64,000 bases of DNA from Shewanella salipaludis (GTDB lineage: Bacteria; Pseudomonadota; Gammaproteobacteria; Enterobacterales; Shewanellaceae): NCBI RefSeq assembly GCF_012911865.1, contig NZ_JAAXYH010000007.1, forward strand, positions 62,001-126,000, read 5' to 3'. Below, piece by piece: positions 45,770 to 56,883 of the stretch; position 1 is the first letter of the stretch; each line of letters starts with the position of its first letter. The position numbers and the translations under genes are program-made. Under the pieces are notes generated by a model. The model saw only the letters and a program-made list of their open reading frames with translations. It searched no databases and was not told the DNA's origin.

Positions 45770-47605
45770 CTATTCGTCGAGGAACGACTTGAGGATTTCT
45801 GAGCGTGAAGGATGACGCAGCTTGCGCAGGGCCTTGGCTTCGATCTGACGGATACGCTCACGGGTGACGTCGAATTGCTTGCCGACTTCTTCCAGTGTGT
45901 GGTCCGTGTTCATGTCGATACCGAAACGCATCCTCAGTACCTTGGCTTCACGGGCGGTGAGGCCTGCCAGTACTTCGTGGGTGGCGTTTTTCAGGCTCTC
46001 GCTGGTGGCGCTGTCCAGCGGCAACTCGAGGGTGGTATCCTCGATGAAATCACCCAAGTGCGAATCTTCATCGTCACCGATCGGGGTTTCCATGGAGATA
46101 GGCTCTTTGGCTATCTTCAGCACCTTGCGTATCTTGTCTTCCGGCATCATCATGCGCTCGGCCAGTTCTTCGGGCGACGGCTCGCGGCCCATTTCCTGCA
46201 GCATCTGGCGTGAGATACGGTTCAGCTTGTTGATCGTCTCTATCATATGCACAGGAATACGTATGGTACGTGCCTGATCGGCGATAGAGCGGGTAATCGC
46301 CTGACGGATCCACCAAGTCGCATAGGTGGAGAACTTGTAACCGCGACGGTATTCGAATTTGTCGACCGCTTTCATCAGGCCTATGTTGCCTTCCTGGATG
46401 AGATCCAGGAATTGCAGGCCGCGGTTGGTGTATTTCTTGGCGATGGAAATGACCAGACGCAGGTTGGCCTCGACCATTTCTTTCTTGGCGCGGCGTGCCT
46501 TGGCCTCACCGATCGACATGCGACGGTTGATGTCCTTGATGCCGGCGATCACCAGGCCCGTCTCGTCTTCGATGGCGGCCAGTTTGCTGCGACAGCGAAT
46601 GACGTCGTCTTCGACCATTCTCAGGCCTTCGGCGTAGGGCTTGGTGCCGGCTTTCTCGGCGTTGAACCAGTCGAGGCTGGTTTCGTTACCCGTGAAGGCC
46701 TTGACGAAGTTTTTCTTCGGCATCTTGGCTTGTTCGACGCATAGCTTGAGGATCAGGCGTTCCTGTACCCGTACGCGGTCCATCATGGTGCGCATGCTCT
46801 TGACCAGGCGGTCGAATTGCTTGGGTACCAAACGGAATTCTTTGAAGATTTCACCTATAACGAACAGGGCGCCGACGGCTTCCGGGTGTTCGCGGCCCTT
46901 GGCCTCGATCACTTTCAGCGCATGCTCATAGGCGGTTCTGAGTTGGGCAAATTTTTCCCTGGCTTCTTCAGGATCCGGTCCCTTGGCGCCTTCCTCTTCC
47001 TCTTCCTCATCATCCTCGTCATCATCGTCTTCGTCGTCGAGATCTTCGTCGGACAATTCTGAGCCTATGTGGGTCGCAGTGGGAGCCACATCTTCTTCAT
47101 CGGGATTGACAAATCCAGAGATGATGTCGGTCAGGCGCAGTTCTTCGGCTTCGAACTGGTCGAATTGCTCGAGGATCATGGCGATCGCCTGCGGGTATTC
47201 GGCCACCGAACTCTGAACCGTGTTGATGCCTTCTTCGATGCGCTTGGCGATAACAATTTCGCCTTCACGGGTCAGCAGCTCGACCGTGCCCATTTCGCGC
47301 ATATACATACGCACGGGATCTGTGGTGCGGCCCAGCTCGCTTTCTACCGTCGCCAGGGCGGCGGCGGCTTCTTCGGCCGCATCTTCGTCTGTGTTGTCTT
47401 CCGACATCATCATGTCATCGGCATCCGGGGCTTCTTCGAACACCCTGATACCCATGTCATTTATCATCTGGATAATATCTTCGATCTGGTCGGAATCGAC
47501 CATATCTGCAGGTAAGTGGTCGTTCACTTCTGCATAGGTTAAATAACCTTGCTCTTTACCTTTGGCGAGCAACAGTTTGAGTTGCGACTGCGGAGTATGA
47601 TCCAT
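45770..47605 (-). CDS. rpoD: RNA polymerase primary sigma factor sigma-70
   Basis: A 611-residue housekeeping sigma factor. Region 1.1 is at the N-terminus ([20 protein letters not shown]). Region 1.2 has [15 protein letters not shown] very acidic stretch (~190-215) separates it from region 2, which has [20 protein letters not shown] and [15 protein letters not shown] for promoter melting. Region 4 has the helix-turn-helix [20 protein letters not shown]. The ATG at 47605 (MDHTPQSQ) is the family start; the open frame to 47695 is not conserved. It is the last gene of the macromolecular-synthesis operon. Confidence 0.97.
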   Translation of the reverse strand: MDHTPQSQLKLLLAKGKEQGYLTYAEVNDHLPADMVDSDQIEDIIQMINDMGIRVFEEAPDADDMMMSEDNTDEDAAEEAAAALATVESELGRTTDPVRMYMREMGTVELLTREGEIVIAKRIEEGINTVQSSVAEYPQAIAMILEQFDQFEAEELRLTDIISGFVNPDEEDVAPTATHIGSELSDEDLDDEDDDDEDDEEEEEEGAKGPDPEEAREKFAQLRTAYEHALKVIEAKGREHPEAVGALFVIGEIFKEFRLVPKQFDRLVKSMRTMMDRVRVQERLILKLCVEQAKMPKKNFVKAFTGNETSLDWFNAEKAGTKPYAEGLRMVEDDVIRCRSKLAAIEDETGLVIAGIKDINRRMSIGEAKARRAKKEMVEANLRLVISIAKKYTNRGLQFLDLIQEGNIGLMKAVDKFEYRRGYKFSTYATWWIRQAITRSIADQARTIRIPVHMIETINKLNRISRQMLQEMGREPSPEELAERMMMPEDKIRKVLKIAKEPISMETPIGDDEDSHLGDFIEDTTLELPLDSATSESLKNATHEVLAGLTAREAKVLRMRFGIDMNTDHTLEEVGKQFDVTRERIRQIEAKALRKLRHPSRSEILKSFLDE

Positions 47606-47739
47606 AGATATCATCCAAGTTGGGTAACTGTTACAACGATGGGCAATCAGGCTTCGCCGGATGCCGCGCAAATCGTCAATTATAGCCGTGCGCACATGTG
47701 TGTGCTAGTCCAAGTGCTTATTGCCGAGACATTTTCGTC

Positions 47740-49464
47740 TCAGGCAAGGCCCTTCATGATCGAGATTAGCTTCAGCAGCTGTCTCTTCTCTTCTTTAGTA
47801 TGGGTCTGTTTCAGACTCAATTCCTGATAGCGTTGCTCAATGTACTGATTGTTCAGCCAGATCAGGGTTTGCTTAAACTTTTCGAGCAAGTTTTCATCCG
47901 CCACTTGATGGTCCCATTGGGCTAATTTCTTCAGTGTTCCCAAATGTTTATGGTCTCTGAATTGTTCAAGTAGTTGTGCGCTGTTTAAGGCTTGCTCTCG
48001 AGTCATATCCAATAACAGTGTCAGCACTTCAATGCCTGGCATCTGTATATGGCTTAAGGCAGGCTGCGGCGGTAAGGCCACTCCCAATTGCGGATGTTGT
48101 ACCAGCAAGGCGATGGCGAGTCGCAATGGGGTACCCCGTCCCTTGAGGCCTGCGGCGTTCAATGGGTTTGCCGGTTTGACCCGAAAGCCCATTTTTTTCT
48201 TAAGATCGTCCGCGCCGTTCATTCCCAGCTTATGTGCCAGGTTTTCCAGCAACAGGTTCTGTAACACGCTGTCCTGTATTTTCTCTATCAAGGCAATGGC
48301 TTGCTTGGCGAGCGTGCCCTTGTCTGTGCCATATTTGCTGGCCAGGGTGTCGAACAAAAATGTCGGCAGGGCCTGGGCCTGATCCGTCATGGCTTCGAAG
48401 GCCGCCTTTCCCGTCTGGCGCACCATGGAATCGGGATCCTCGCCCTCGGGCAAGAACATGAAACTGACCTGGTCGCCCGGCTTCAACAGCGGCAGGGCGG
48501 TTTCCAGGGCGCGCCAGGCGGCTTCCTTACCCGCCCTGTCACCGTCATAACAACAGACGACTTCCTTGGCATTGCGCAGCAGCAATTGGAATTGCTCCGC
48601 CGTGGTCGAGGTCCCCAGGGAGGCGACGGCATAGTCGACGCCAAACTGGGCGAGGGCCACCACATCCATATAGCCTTCGACTATCAGTATCTTCTGCGGA
48701 TCTTTATGCCGCTGCCTGACTTCATACAGGCCGTAGAGCTCATTGCCCTTATGAAATATGGGCGTTTCCGGCGAGTTCAAGTATTTGGGGGTGCCATCCC
48801 CAAGTACCCGGCCACCGAAGCCTACGACCCGTCCGCGTCTGTCGCGGATGGGAAACATGAGCCTGTCACGAAACCTGTCGTAGCGTTTGCCGCTGTCGTT
48901 GCTGATCAGCATGCCGGCGGTGAGCAGCTTATCCTGGGCTTCCTGATTCTGGCGATAACGCCCCAGCAGGCCATCCCAGCCATCGGGCGCGAAGCCTATG
49001 CCGAAATGGGCTATGACTTCGGCGGATAAGCCACGAAACTCGAGGTAATCTATGACCTTCTGCTTATCCGTATGCTGCCTAAGCTGGCTCTGGTAGTAGA
49101 GATTGGCTTCGTCCATCAGCTGGTAGAGGTCGCGGCTCAGGCCATTATCATGGCGCTTGCCCGTGCCTTGCTCCCGCGGGACATCCAGCCCCAGCTGACC
49201 GGCTAAATCTTCAATCGCATCGACAAACTCGAGTCTGTCGTATTCCATCACGAAGTCGATGGCGTTGCCGTGGGCGCCACAACCGAAGCAATGGTAAAAT
49301 TGTTTGTCTTGGCTAACAGTAAATGAAGGTGATTTTTCGTTATGAAAAGGACAACAGGCAGAGTAATTCTTACCCGCCTTTTTCAGGGGCACCTTGCGAT
49401 CGATAAGTTCGACTATGTCGGTGCGAGCGATGAGCTCATTGATAAAATCACGAGGTATTGCCAT
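47740..49464 (-). CDS. dnaG: DNA primase
   Basis: A 574-residue primase that makes RNA primers at the replication fork. The N-terminal zinc-binding domain has CCPFHNEKSPSF and FYHCFGCGAHGNA (Cys-His-Cys-Cys). The Toprim core has ILIVEGYMDVVAL and VVCCYDGDRAGKEA. The C-terminal helicase-binding domain follows. It lies between yqeY and rpoD. Confidence 0.96.
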   Translation of the reverse strand: MAIPRDFINELIARTDIVELIDRKVPLKKAGKNYSACCPFHNEKSPSFTVSQDKQFYHCFGCGAHGNAIDFVMEYDRLEFVDAIEDLAGQLGLDVPREQGTGKRHDNGLSRDLYQLMDEANLYYQSQLRQHTDKQKVIDYLEFRGLSAEVIAHFGIGFAPDGWDGLLGRYRQNQEAQDKLLTAGMLISNDSGKRYDRFRDRLMFPIRDRRGRVVGFGGRVLGDGTPKYLNSPETPIFHKGNELYGLYEVRQRHKDPQKILIVEGYMDVVALAQFGVDYAVASLGTSTTAEQFQLLLRNAKEVVCCYDGDRAGKEAAWRALETALPLLKPGDQVSFMFLPEGEDPDSMVRQTGKAAFEAMTDQAQALPTFLFDTLASKYGTDKGTLAKQAIALIEKIQDSVLQNLLLENLAHKLGMNGADDLKKKMGFRVKPANPLNAAGLKGRGTPLRLAIALLVQHPQLGVALPPQPALSHIQMPGIEVLTLLLDMTREQALNSAQLLEQFRDHKHLGTLKKLAQWDHQVADENLLEKFKQTLIWLNNQYIEQRYQELSLKQTHTKEEKRQLLKLISIMKGLA

Positions 49465-49491
49465 TAATGCTTAAAATCTCGCTGTGCGCGA

Positions 49492-49528
49492 ATTTAAACA
49501 AACAAGCCGCGCATACGCACGGCTTGTT
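49492..49528 (-). terminator. Intra-operon hairpin upstream of dnaG
   Basis: On the minus strand AACAAGCCG pairs with CGGCTTGTT across a ten-base loop and is followed by a T-rich tail (TGTTTAAATT). It lies between yqeY and dnaG. In E. coli a weak terminator before dnaG keeps primase low; this hairpin is placed to do the same. Confidence 0.7.
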
Positions 49529-49546
49529 CATACACTGAACGCCTAA

Positions 49547-49990
49547 TTATTGCAGTTTAGCACGTATCATGGCGCCTATGGCTGCCATGTCTGCACGTCC
49601 TTGCACCTTAGGTTTCAATGCTCCCATTACTTTGCCCATGTCCGCCATGGTAGAAGCGCCTACTTCGGCAATAGTGGCATCCAAAATGTCTGCCACTTCT
49701 GCTTCGGTCAGAGGGGTAGGCAGGAAAGCTTCAATGACTTGAATCTCTGCTGCTTCGGCCTCGGCCAAGTCGTTGCGACCCGCTGCTTCAAATTGAGCAA
49801 TGGAATCGCGACGCTGTTTCACCATTTTGGTTAAGACAGCTAGTACCTGCTCATCGGACAGAGATTCGCGGGTATCCACTTCAATCTGTTTAATGGCGGC
49901 TAATGCCATACGAATAGTTCCCAATCTCGCCTTCTCTTTGGCGATCATGGCTTGTTTCATATGGTCTTTTAGCTGATCAATTAGGCTCAT
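49547..49990 (-). CDS. yqeY: GatB/YqeY-domain protein
   Basis: A 147-residue protein with the full YqeY pattern: LKDHMKQAMIAKEKARLGTIR, DEQVLAVLTKMVKQRRDSI and a C-terminal MGKVMGALKPKVQGRADM. The family shares a domain with the GatB tRNA amidotransferase subunit and may act on aminoacyl-tRNA, but its role is not settled. It starts 6 bp after rpsU. Confidence 0.92.
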   Translation of the reverse strand: MSLIDQLKDHMKQAMIAKEKARLGTIRMALAAIKQIEVDTRESLSDEQVLAVLTKMVKQRRDSIAQFEAAGRNDLAEAEAAEIQVIEAFLPTPLTEAEVADILDATIAEVGASTMADMGKVMGALKPKVQGRADMAAIGAMIRAKLQ

Positions 49991-49996
49991 AACGGA

Positions 49997-50212
49997 TTAG
50001 TATAAACGTACGCGACGTGCGTTTTCGCGAGAAAGCTTCTTCGCAAGACGTTTAACTGCAGCAGCTTTAGCGCGCTTACGGGCAGTAGTTGGCTTCTCGT
50101 AGAATTCACGAGCACGCACGTCGGCTAAGATACCAGCTTTTTCACAAGAGCGCTTGAAACGACGCAGAGCTACGTCGAATGGTTCGTTTTCACGTACTTT
50201 AATAATTGGCAT
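49997..50212 (-). CDS. rpsU: 30S ribosomal protein S21
   Basis: A 71-residue basic protein, the usual S21 length, with [20 protein letters not shown] near the N-terminus and a lysine/arginine-rich tail ending RVRLY. It helps the 30S subunit bind mRNA. It is the first gene of the minus-strand operon; the 215-bp gap to tsaD should contain divergent promoters. Confidence 0.97.
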   Translation of the reverse strand: MPIIKVRENEPFDVALRRFKRSCEKAGILADVRAREFYEKPTTARKRAKAAAVKRLAKKLSRENARRVRLY

Positions 50213-50427
50213 ACGCCATCACCCCTTAGGTGTAGGTTGTCTGGTTCAATTGCTCGAACCAAGTGTATTTAAAATGGTGCGAAATTCTATACCGAGAGCC
50301 TACCTCTTGTAAACCCCTAAAGCAGAACCGGCCCTGGGCTTAGTTTAGCTTGTGGTCGCAACAACTGGAGTAATAGCGCATCAAAGGGTAGAATCAGCGC
50401 CCATTAATGATATGACTATGAGGCAGC

Positions 50428-51444
50428 ATGCGGGTTCTAGGTATTGAAACATCTTGTGATGAGACGGGCATCGCCGTGTATGACGACCAGCAGGGGCTCT
50501 TGTCCCATGCCTTGTACAGTCAGGTAAAGCTGCACGCCGACTATGGTGGCGTGGTGCCTGAGCTGGCTTCCCGCGATCATGTGCGTAAGATTATTCCCTT
50601 GATCCGGCAGGCGCTGGCCGAGGCCGGCTCCACTCCGGATGACATAGACGGCATAGCCTATACCAAGGGCCCCGGCCTCATAGGTGCCCTGTTGGTGGGG
50701 GCGTGTGTCGGCCGCTCGCTGGCCTTCGCCTGGGGCAAGCCGGCGATAGGGGTGCATCATATGGAAGGCCATCTGCTGGCCCCCATGCTGGAAGAGGATG
50801 CGCCCGAGTTCCCCTTCGTCGCCCTGCTGGTGTCCGGTGGCCATTCCATGCTGGTGAATGTCGAAGGCATAGGCAAGTACCAGGTGCTGGGGGAGTCGAT
50901 CGACGACGCCGCCGGTGAGGCCTTCGACAAGACGGCCAAGCTGATGGGGCTGGATTACCCGGGTGGGCCGCGTCTGGCTAAGCTCGCCGCCAAGGGCGAG
51001 AGTGTCGGTTACAAGTTCCCGCGTCCCATGACCGACAGGCCAGGGCTGGATTTCAGCTTCTCCGGCCTGAAGACCTTCGCCGCCAACACCATAGCCGCCG
51101 AGCCGGATGACGAGCAGACCCGTGCCAACATCGCCCGCGCCTTCGAAGAGGCCGTGGTCGATACCCTGGCGATCAAGTGTCGCCGGGCGCTGAAGTTAAC
51201 CGGCTATAAACGCCTGGTGATCGCCGGTGGCGTGAGTGCCAACACCCGGTTGCGCGAGAGCCTGGCTGAGATGATGGCCGGCATAGGTGGCCGTGTCTAT
51301 TACCCCAGAGGGGAGTTCTGTACCGATAACGGCGCCATGATCGCCTACGCCGGCCTGCAAAGATTGCGGGCAGGGCAGCAGGAGGATTTGGCGGTGAAGG
51401 GGCAGCCGAGATGGCCACTGGATACCCTGGCCGCGCTGGATTAA
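50428..51444 (+). CDS. tsaD: tRNA N6-adenosine threonylcarbamoyltransferase
   Basis: A 338-residue Kae1/TsaD protein that transfers threonylcarbamoyl to A37 of ANN-decoding tRNAs. The metal-binding histidines are in [14 protein letters not shown]. Nucleotide-binding motifs include [29 protein letters not shown], and [14 protein letters not shown]. The ATG at 50428 follows GAGGC. It lies divergently from rpsU, as in many gammaproteobacteria, and is closed by a bidirectional terminator. Confidence 0.96.
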   Translation: MRVLGIETSCDETGIAVYDDQQGLLSHALYSQVKLHADYGGVVPELASRDHVRKIIPLIRQALAEAGSTPDDIDGIAYTKGPGLIGALLVGACVGRSLAFAWGKPAIGVHHMEGHLLAPMLEEDAPEFPFVALLVSGGHSMLVNVEGIGKYQVLGESIDDAAGEAFDKTAKLMGLDYPGGPRLAKLAAKGESVGYKFPRPMTDRPGLDFSFSGLKTFAANTIAAEPDDEQTRANIARAFEEAVVDTLAIKCRRALKLTGYKRLVIAGGVSANTRLRESLAEMMAGIGGRVYYPRGEFCTDNGAMIAYAGLQRLRAGQQEDLAVKGQPRWPLDTLAALD

Positions 51445-51473
51445 CCCGGGTCGATGCGCCCGCTTGAGACAAT

Positions 51474-51501
51474 AAAAAACCGTGCCATGGCACGGTTTTT
51501 T
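51474..51501. terminator. Bidirectional terminator between tsaD and plsY
   Basis: A near-perfect palindrome: six A, CCGTGCC, its complement, and six T. It serves tsaD on + and plsY on -. Confidence 0.95.
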
Positions 51502-51535
51502 ACTCAATGCGGCATTACATCAATATTTCAATGGC

Positions 51536-52147
51536 TTATTTCGAGGTGGAGTGTTTCTTGCGCGACATCTTGCTCTCTTCTCCCCTGAGCAGCCGCTGAA
51601 TATTGTCTTTGTGGCGAATGATGATCAGGGTCGAGAGCATGGCGACCGGAATGGTGAATCTGTCGTCGAGCCACCAGGTATACAGGGGCGCCAGCAGGGC
51701 GGTCAGGATCGCCGCCAGCGAGGAGTAGCGGCTGATGAGCACCAGCACTACCCAGGATGCCAGCAGGCATAGCGCCAGATCGTCACCTATGGGCGCCATG
51801 GCACCGAAGGCGGTGGCGACGCCCTTGCCGCCTTTGAAGCCGAAGAAGATAGGGTATATGTGTCCCAGGCAGGCGGCGATGGCGATCAATCCCAGGGCGA
51901 CGGCATCGACGCCCAGACGGTAGGCGATATAGGTGGGCACGGCCCCTTTGAGCATGTCGAACAACAACACCATGACCGCCGAGCTGGCACCGCCAATTCT
52001 GAGCACATTGGTCGCCCCAGGATTACCCGAACCTTGAGTTCGGGGATCGGGCAAGCCACGCAGCCGGCAGACCAGAACCGCGCTGGAAACAGAGCCGGCC
52101 AGATAGGCGGCTACCAGCATCAGTAAGGTCAGTAAAATCATGCTCAA
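51536..52147 (-). CDS. plsY: Acyl-phosphate:glycerol-3-phosphate acyltransferase
   Basis: A 203-residue inner-membrane acyltransferase that makes lysophosphatidic acid. It has about five membrane segments and the three PlsY motifs: [30 protein letters not shown], and a later [10 protein letters not shown]. The start is probably TTG at 52147, seven bases after AAGGA; the next ATG at 52141 is too far from that site. Confidence 0.94.
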   Translation of the reverse strand: MSMILLTLLMLVAAYLAGSVSSAVLVCRLRGLPDPRTQGSGNPGATNVLRIGGASSAVMVLLFDMLKGAVPTYIAYRLGVDAVALGLIAIAACLGHIYPIFFGFKGGKGVATAFGAMAPIGDDLALCLLASWVVLVLISRYSSLAAILTALLAPLYTWWLDDRFTIPVAMLSTLIIIRHKDNIQRLLRGEESKMSRKKHSTSK

Positions 52148-52402
52148 ATTGGTTTCCTTACGCGTCTTAAGGTATTATCGCGCCACATCAAAAATATGGC
52201 TCCAGCATAAGCCATCGCGTCAATGTGATGGCGTTGATTGGAATGAGAACTTTGGCAGCTTCTGTTCCGTTAGCCGTTATCCTACTTCGGATTGCCGCGA
52301 GTAGAAAGGGCTATGACCGAATATCTCAGATTGGCGGCGATTATACTGGCGTTAACAGTTTTAGCTTATCAGACCCGAGTGTCTGGATGATTTGGAGGCG
52401 CT

Positions 52403-52753
52403 ATGGATAAGGTTTTGATACGTCGACTCAGGGTCGACACCATAATAGGCATTTATGAGTGGGAGAAGCAGTTGCACCAGAGTCTGCTGCTGGATCTCGA
52501 CATGGCCTGGGACAACAAGTTGGCGGCGATCCATGATGATTATCAACACGCGCTCTGCTACGAGACAGTGTCCAATCGTTTGACCGCCTTGATCACAGAA
52601 AAACCCATAGAGCTGATAGAAACAGTGGCCGAGATGGTTGCCGACTGCGTCATGACGGAGTTTAATGTGCCCTGGGTCAGGGTGCGGGTGATGAAGCCCG
52701 GCGCCGTGCCCCATGCCGATGCCGTTGGCGTCGAGATAGAGCGTGGACAATAG
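52403..52753 (+). CDS. folB: Dihydroneopterin aldolase
   Basis: A 116-residue folate-pathway enzyme that cleaves dihydroneopterin. The motif IIGIYEWEKQLHQSLLLDLD is the substrate-binding N-terminal block. The catalytic glutamate and lysine are in ELIETVAEMV and VRVRVMKPGAV. The start follows TTGGAGG. It is 33 bp before folK, the next step in the pathway. Confidence 0.93.
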   Translation: MDKVLIRRLRVDTIIGIYEWEKQLHQSLLLDLDMAWDNKLAAIHDDYQHALCYETVSNRLTALITEKPIELIETVAEMVADCVMTEFNVPWVRVRVMKPGAVPHADAVGVEIERGQ

Positions 52754-52786
52754 CAGACGCCCGGCTTAAGTTGTTAGGAATGAGAC

Positions 52787-53290
52787 ATGGCACGTATTTA
52801 CATTAGTCTGGGCAGCAACATAGAAGCGCAGCGTTACATTGCCGAGGGACTGTTGGCATTGCAGGCCCACTTCGGTCGGCTGAGGCTCTCATCCGTGTAT
52901 GAAAGTGAAGCCGTGGGGTTCAATGGCACCAACTTCCTCAACATGGTGGCGGTGGCCGACACTCAATTGGATGTGGCCGCCGTGGTTGCGCTGTTTAAAC
53001 AAATCGAGCAGAATCACGGCCGCATCGTCGGCGCCAAGAAATTCAGCCCCCGCACCTTAGATCTCGACCTGTTGCTTTACGATGATCTGGTCTGCCAATC
53101 CCCGGTGGAGCTGCCCAGGGCCGAAATCGTCAAGAATGCATTCGTATTGCAGCCGTTGGCCGAGGTGGCGCCTGAGTTGGTCCACCCCCTGGCCCGACTC
53201 AGCTACCGCCAGTTATGGCAAGAATACGATAAAGACGCGCAAAAATTATGGCCCGTGCCATTCGCCTGGCCAGCCGCGCTCTATGTATAA
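52787..53290 (+). CDS. folK: Hydroxymethyl-dihydropterin pyrophosphokinase
   Basis: A 167-residue HPPK that transfers pyrophosphate to the pterin. Motifs: [52 protein letters not shown] (metal-binding aspartates), and [20 protein letters not shown]. It follows folB and ends 20 bp before uppP. Confidence 0.94.
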   Translation: MARIYISLGSNIEAQRYIAEGLLALQAHFGRLRLSSVYESEAVGFNGTNFLNMVAVADTQLDVAAVVALFKQIEQNHGRIVGAKKFSPRTLDLDLLLYDDLVCQSPVELPRAEIVKNAFVLQPLAEVAPELVHPLARLSYRQLWQEYDKDAQKLWPVPFAWPAALYV

Positions 53291-53310
53291 CTTTTCCAGA
53301 TAGGATAACC

Positions 53311-54111
53311 ATGGATAGTATTCAAGTCATCATATTGGCCCTGATCCAGGGGCTGACCGAGTTTTTGCCCATTTCCAGCTCGGCGCATCTGATCTTGCCG
53401 GCACAACTTTTGGGCTGGGAGGATCAGGGCTTATCCTTCGATGTCGCGGTCAATACCGGGTCCCTGCTGGCCGTGGTGCTCTACTTCAGGCATGAGCTGC
53501 TCACCATGGCCAGGGCTTGGATGGTCAGCCTGGTCAAACGTCGGTTGTGTGACGAGAGTAAGTTAGCCTGGTGGATCATTCTGGCGACCCTGCCGGCGGT
53601 CTTCTTCGGCTTCGTCGCCAAAGACTTCATCGCCACCCACCTGCGCAGCGCCGGGGTAATAGCCGTCACTACCGTGGTGTTCGGCCTCTTGCTTTGGTGG
53701 GCGGATAAGATGTCCCGGCATGAGTTGAGTGAGTACCAGTCCGGCTGGAAGAAGGCGCTCATGATAGGCTTCGCCCAGGCAATGGCCCTGATCCCCGGCA
53801 CCTCCCGCTCCGGCGCCACCATGACGGCGGCGCTCATGTTGGGGCTGACCCGGGAAGCGGCGGCACGCTTTTCCTTCCTCATGTCCGTGCCTGTCAGCCT
53901 GGGGGCCGCCATGTTGGTGGGCAAAGATCTGGTCGAGAGTGGCCAGGCGATAGATTATCAGGCCATGTCACTGGGAGTTCTGGTGTCTTTTGTGGCCGCC
54001 TACGCCTGTATCCACTACTTTTTGAAGATCATCAGCCGTATGGGGATGATGCCTTTCGTACTCTATCGCCTGGCGTTGGGTGCCCTGCTCTGTGGGTTCG
54101 TCTTCCTCTGA
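53311..54111 (+). CDS. uppP: Undecaprenyl-diphosphatase
   Basis: A 266-residue membrane phosphatase (BacA family) that recycles the peptidoglycan lipid carrier. Signatures: [18 protein letters not shown] with the conserved glutamate-rich loop, and the phosphatase motif [17 protein letters not shown]. The start at 53311 follows TAGGA; the open frame from 53248 lies in folK. Confidence 0.96.
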   Translation: MDSIQVIILALIQGLTEFLPISSSAHLILPAQLLGWEDQGLSFDVAVNTGSLLAVVLYFRHELLTMARAWMVSLVKRRLCDESKLAWWIILATLPAVFFGFVAKDFIATHLRSAGVIAVTTVVFGLLLWWADKMSRHELSEYQSGWKKALMIGFAQAMALIPGTSRSGATMTAALMLGLTREAAARFSFLMSVPVSLGAAMLVGKDLVESGQAIDYQAMSLGVLVSFVAAYACIHYFLKIISRMGMMPFVLYRLALGALLCGFVFL

Positions 54112-54131
54112 GGCGGACTGTTAACCCAATG

Positions 54132-54160
54132 AAAATCGGGTCCGGTACCCGATTTTTTTT
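54132..54160 (+). terminator. Terminator after uppP
   Basis: AATCGGGT pairs with ACCCGATT across a five-base loop and runs into eight T. It ends the folB-folK-uppP run. Confidence 0.93.
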
Positions 54161-54176
54161 ATCTTAAGGAATGCCA

Positions 54177-55013
54177 ATGAAGCTAAATTTCCAATGTCCC
54201 GTGTGCGCTCAGCCGCTGCTGCAACACCAGGCATCCCAAGGGTTTTATTGCCAGAATAAACACCACTTCGATCGCAGTGAGCAGGGCTACTGGGTATTTG
54301 TCAAACCCTCGAAACAGAAGCCCACGGGCGACTCGCGCCAGCAGATCCGCGCCAGGCGTTTCCTGTTGGAGACAGGCATCTTCGCTCCCATGGTCGCGCG
54401 CCTGGCCAGCATCATGAACTCGGCCTGCGTCGGCCGGAGCGAGGTGAGCCACCTGGATCTGGATTGCGGTGAAGGCTTCTATCTGCGGGCACTGGATGTC
54501 GAACTGAGCCGCTCGGGCGGCACCTTGCCCTCGGTGCAGCTGGGAATTGCCGACGCCGAAAATGCGATCTTTGCCGCCGCCAAGGCCAAGACCCCGGGGA
54601 TGCTGATCCTGGGCACAGGCAAGAAGTTGCCCTTGGCCGACAACAGCCTGGATCTCATCACCCTGATAGAAAAGCCGCTGAAGGGGAAGGAGTGTCTGCG
54701 TACCCTGAAAGCCGATGGCGCGCTGCTGATGGTGACGCCCGGACCACGGCATCTATGGCAGCTCAAGCAGCGTATTTACCCGGATCTATCCGAGAAGCCC
54801 TTCGGCGCCAACCTGCCCAATGGCCTGACGCTAACTGACTGCGACAGGGTGAGTTTCAACCTGGATCTCAGCGGCGAGCAGGTCTTGACCCTGTTGGACA
54901 CGACCCCTTATGCCTGGCGGGCCGGCGATAGGTTGCGCCATGAGATCCAACAGGCGGACTGGCATGGTTTGGAGATAGACTTCATGTTGCTGACGGCACG
55001 CAAGGCCGAATGA
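54177..55013 (+). CDS. rlmA: 23S rRNA (guanine-745-N1) methyltransferase-like
   Basis: A 278-residue RlmA-type enzyme. An N-terminal zinc-binding domain has FQCPVCAQPLL and FYCQNKHHFDRSEQGYW. The SAM site reads HLDLDCGEGFYLRAL, with aspartate where the family usually has glycine. LPLADNSLDLITLI and LLMVTPGPRHLWQLK are family blocks. ATG 54177 was chosen for its spacing to AAGGA; ATG 54171 directly abuts it. Confidence 0.88.
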   Translation: MKLNFQCPVCAQPLLQHQASQGFYCQNKHHFDRSEQGYWVFVKPSKQKPTGDSRQQIRARRFLLETGIFAPMVARLASIMNSACVGRSEVSHLDLDCGEGFYLRALDVELSRSGGTLPSVQLGIADAENAIFAAAKAKTPGMLILGTGKKLPLADNSLDLITLIEKPLKGKECLRTLKADGALLMVTPGPRHLWQLKQRIYPDLSEKPFGANLPNGLTLTDCDRVSFNLDLSGEQVLTLLDTTPYAWRAGDRLRHEIQQADWHGLEIDFMLLTARKAE

Positions 55014-55054
55014 CGTGAGCTGAATTGCTGTGCTTGGGATAAGGAACGCGGGGA

Positions 55055-55107
55055 AAAATAAAGGCTCCGATAAGCATGCCATCGCTCGACATGTCACTCG
55101 GAGCCTG
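55055..55107 (-). terminator. Terminator of lpp
   Basis: On the minus strand AGGCTCCGA and TCGGAGCCT pair across a 27-base loop and are followed by TTATTTTT. It begins 40 bp after the lpp stop. Confidence 0.8.
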
Positions 55108-55146
55108 TTCGTTTAACCTATCTTGGATAGGTTATCTCGACAACTA

Positions 55147-55413
55147 TTACTTCTTGTAAGAAGAAGCCATGTTGTCCAGACGGTCGTTGGCGCGCTTAGC
55201 TTCTGCCTGTGCGTCCATAGAGGCTGCTTTTGCATCTCTAACGTCTGCAGACATTTTGCTTTGCTCTGATTTCAGAGAGCCGACTTCAGCTGACAATTGA
55301 TCAACTTTGTTACCCAGGTTAGCAACGCTTTCTTCCAGCGCAGTAGTGTTTGCACAGCCACCTAGCAGGGCAGTCATTGCTAGACCAGCAATCATCAGTA
55401 CTTTTTTGTTCAT
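55147..55413 (-). CDS. lpp: Braun-type murein lipoprotein
   Basis: An 88-residue outer-membrane lipoprotein. The signal ends with lipobox LLGGC. The mature part is a heptad coiled coil (NLGNKVDQLSAEVGSLKSEQ) and ends in SSYKK, with the terminal lysine that is linked to peptidoglycan in relatives. It is a little longer than the 78-residue E. coli form. It has its own 219-bp upstream gap and a strong terminator, as expected for a very abundant protein. Confidence 0.9.
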   Translation of the reverse strand: MNKKVLMIAGLAMTALLGGCANTTALEESVANLGNKVDQLSAEVGSLKSEQSKMSADVRDAKAASMDAQAEAKRANDRLDNMASSYKK

Positions 55414-55632
55414 TTTGGAAATCCCTTAAAATAGGTTGGATTTGGATGCCTCAGTTACTCGTACTCAGGGCAACTGAAACCGGCAGATTATGCCATAGCC
55501 AATGTAATTTACTACGAATATTAATGCTTGCGCTTATTTACCTTAACGAATATTCATCCAATTGCAAGTTATGGCGTCGCGTTAAGGCTAATGTTAGCAA
55601 TTTTATGGTATTTTTTTCACAATTCAGCCACC

Positions 55633-56883
55633 TCAATCATCCTTGGCGGCGGTTAATTCGACAGTTTCCGCCTTGAGTGAGGCGACGGCTTTGACCCTGT
55701 GGAGGTGGAGTTGCCACTTGATATCTGCGCCCTTGAAACCCGCCGCTATGATGGGGCCGACGGCCACTTCGAGGGCGGCCGCGAAACAGGCCTCGAGGTA
55801 GTCGCCCTGGGGATAGGCCTGCTGTTCCAGGCCCGTCCTGCCGCGGATATCTGCCTTGCAGGCGAGGATGAGCTGCGTCAGGCGCGCCGGCTTGCGCCAC
55901 AGATCTGCCTTGTCGAATATCTTCACCAGGGTTTCGGGCTTGAGCAGGAAGGCCTGATGCAGATTCTGATGTTGGTCGCTGACCAGGAGGGCCAGCTCCC
56001 GGTATTCATTGGGGATACGCAACCTGTCGCATAGGGCGGTGATCAGCGGCAGGCCCTTCTGCCCATGGCCATGATGCTTGGGCAGGTGCGCCACCGGGCT
56101 CAGTGCCTTGCCCAGGTCATGCACCAGGGCGGCGAAACGTACCGCCTTGTCCCGGGTGAGCAATGCCGCCTGCTGTACTACCATCAGGCTGTGGATGCCG
56201 GTATCTATTTCCGGATGCCACTGCGGCGGTTGCGGCACCCCGAACAGGGCATCCAGTTCCGGCAGTATGATCTTCAGTGCATCACATTGCCTCAGCACCT
56301 CGAAGAACACCTGTGGGTCGTCGCCGCCCAGGCTCTTGTCTATTTCCAGCCATACCCTTTCCGCCGTCAGGGCTTGAAGCTCACCGCTGTGGCTGATGTC
56401 GCGCATCAGCGCCAGGGTCTCATCGGCGATCTTGAAGCCCAGGTGATGGAAGCGGGCGGCGAAGCGGGCTACCCGCAGCACCCGCAGCGGATCTTCGACG
56501 AAGGCCGGGGACACATGGCGTAAGGTTTTTTGCGCTATATCGTCCACGCCACCATAGGGATCATGGAGTTTACCCTCGGCGTCCCGGGCGATGGCGTTGA
56601 TGGTCAGGTCACGGCGCTGCAGATCTTGCTCCAGGGTGACCCCCTTGCCGGCATCACAGCTAAAACCGCCGTAGCCGCTGCCGGTCTTGCGCTCGGTGCG
56701 TGCCAGGGCATACTCTTCCTGGGTCTTGGAATGCAGGAATACGGGAAAGTCTTTGCCTACCTGTTTGTAACCCAGGGCGAGCATTTCCTCCGGGGTGGCG
56801 CCGACCACCAGGTAATCTTTATCTTTGACCGACAGGCCGAGTAAACTATCGCGCACGGCACCGCCGACTAGGTATATTTTCAC
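55633..56883 (-). CDS. cca: CCA-adding tRNA nucleotidyltransferase
   Basis: A 416-residue class II CCA enzyme that repairs tRNA 3' ends. The nucleotidyltransferase head has [14 protein letters not shown] with catalytic acids in [22 protein letters not shown] and [15 protein letters not shown] bind nucleotide and tRNA. An HD domain ([13 protein letters not shown]) follows, as in enterobacterial Cca. The start is GTG at 56883 (VKIYLVGG), the usual family start; the open frame to 56925 is not conserved. Confidence 0.95.
   Translation of the reverse strand: MKIYLVGGAVRDSLLGLSVKDKDYLVVGATPEEMLALGYKQVGKDFPVFLHSKTQEEYALARTERKTGSGYGGFSCDAGKGVTLEQDLQRRDLTINAIARDAEGKLHDPYGGVDDIAQKTLRHVSPAFVEDPLRVLRVARFAARFHHLGFKIADETLALMRDISHSGELQALTAERVWLEIDKSLGGDDPQVFFEVLRQCDALKIILPELDALFGVPQPPQWHPEIDTGIHSLMVVQQAALLTRDKAVRFAALVHDLGKALSPVAHLPKHHGHGQKGLPLITALCDRLRIPNEYRELALLVSDQHQNLHQAFLLKPETLVKIFDKADLWRKPARLTQLILACKADIRGRTGLEQQAYPQGDYLEACFAAALEVAVGPIIAAGFKGADIKWQLHLHRVKAVASLKAETVELTAAKDD

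Noticed and set aside
46990..47050. The acidic run in rpoD as a repeat expansion or error
   Set aside because: An acidic, variable segment between regions 1.2 and 2 is normal in primary sigma factors of gammaproteobacteria.
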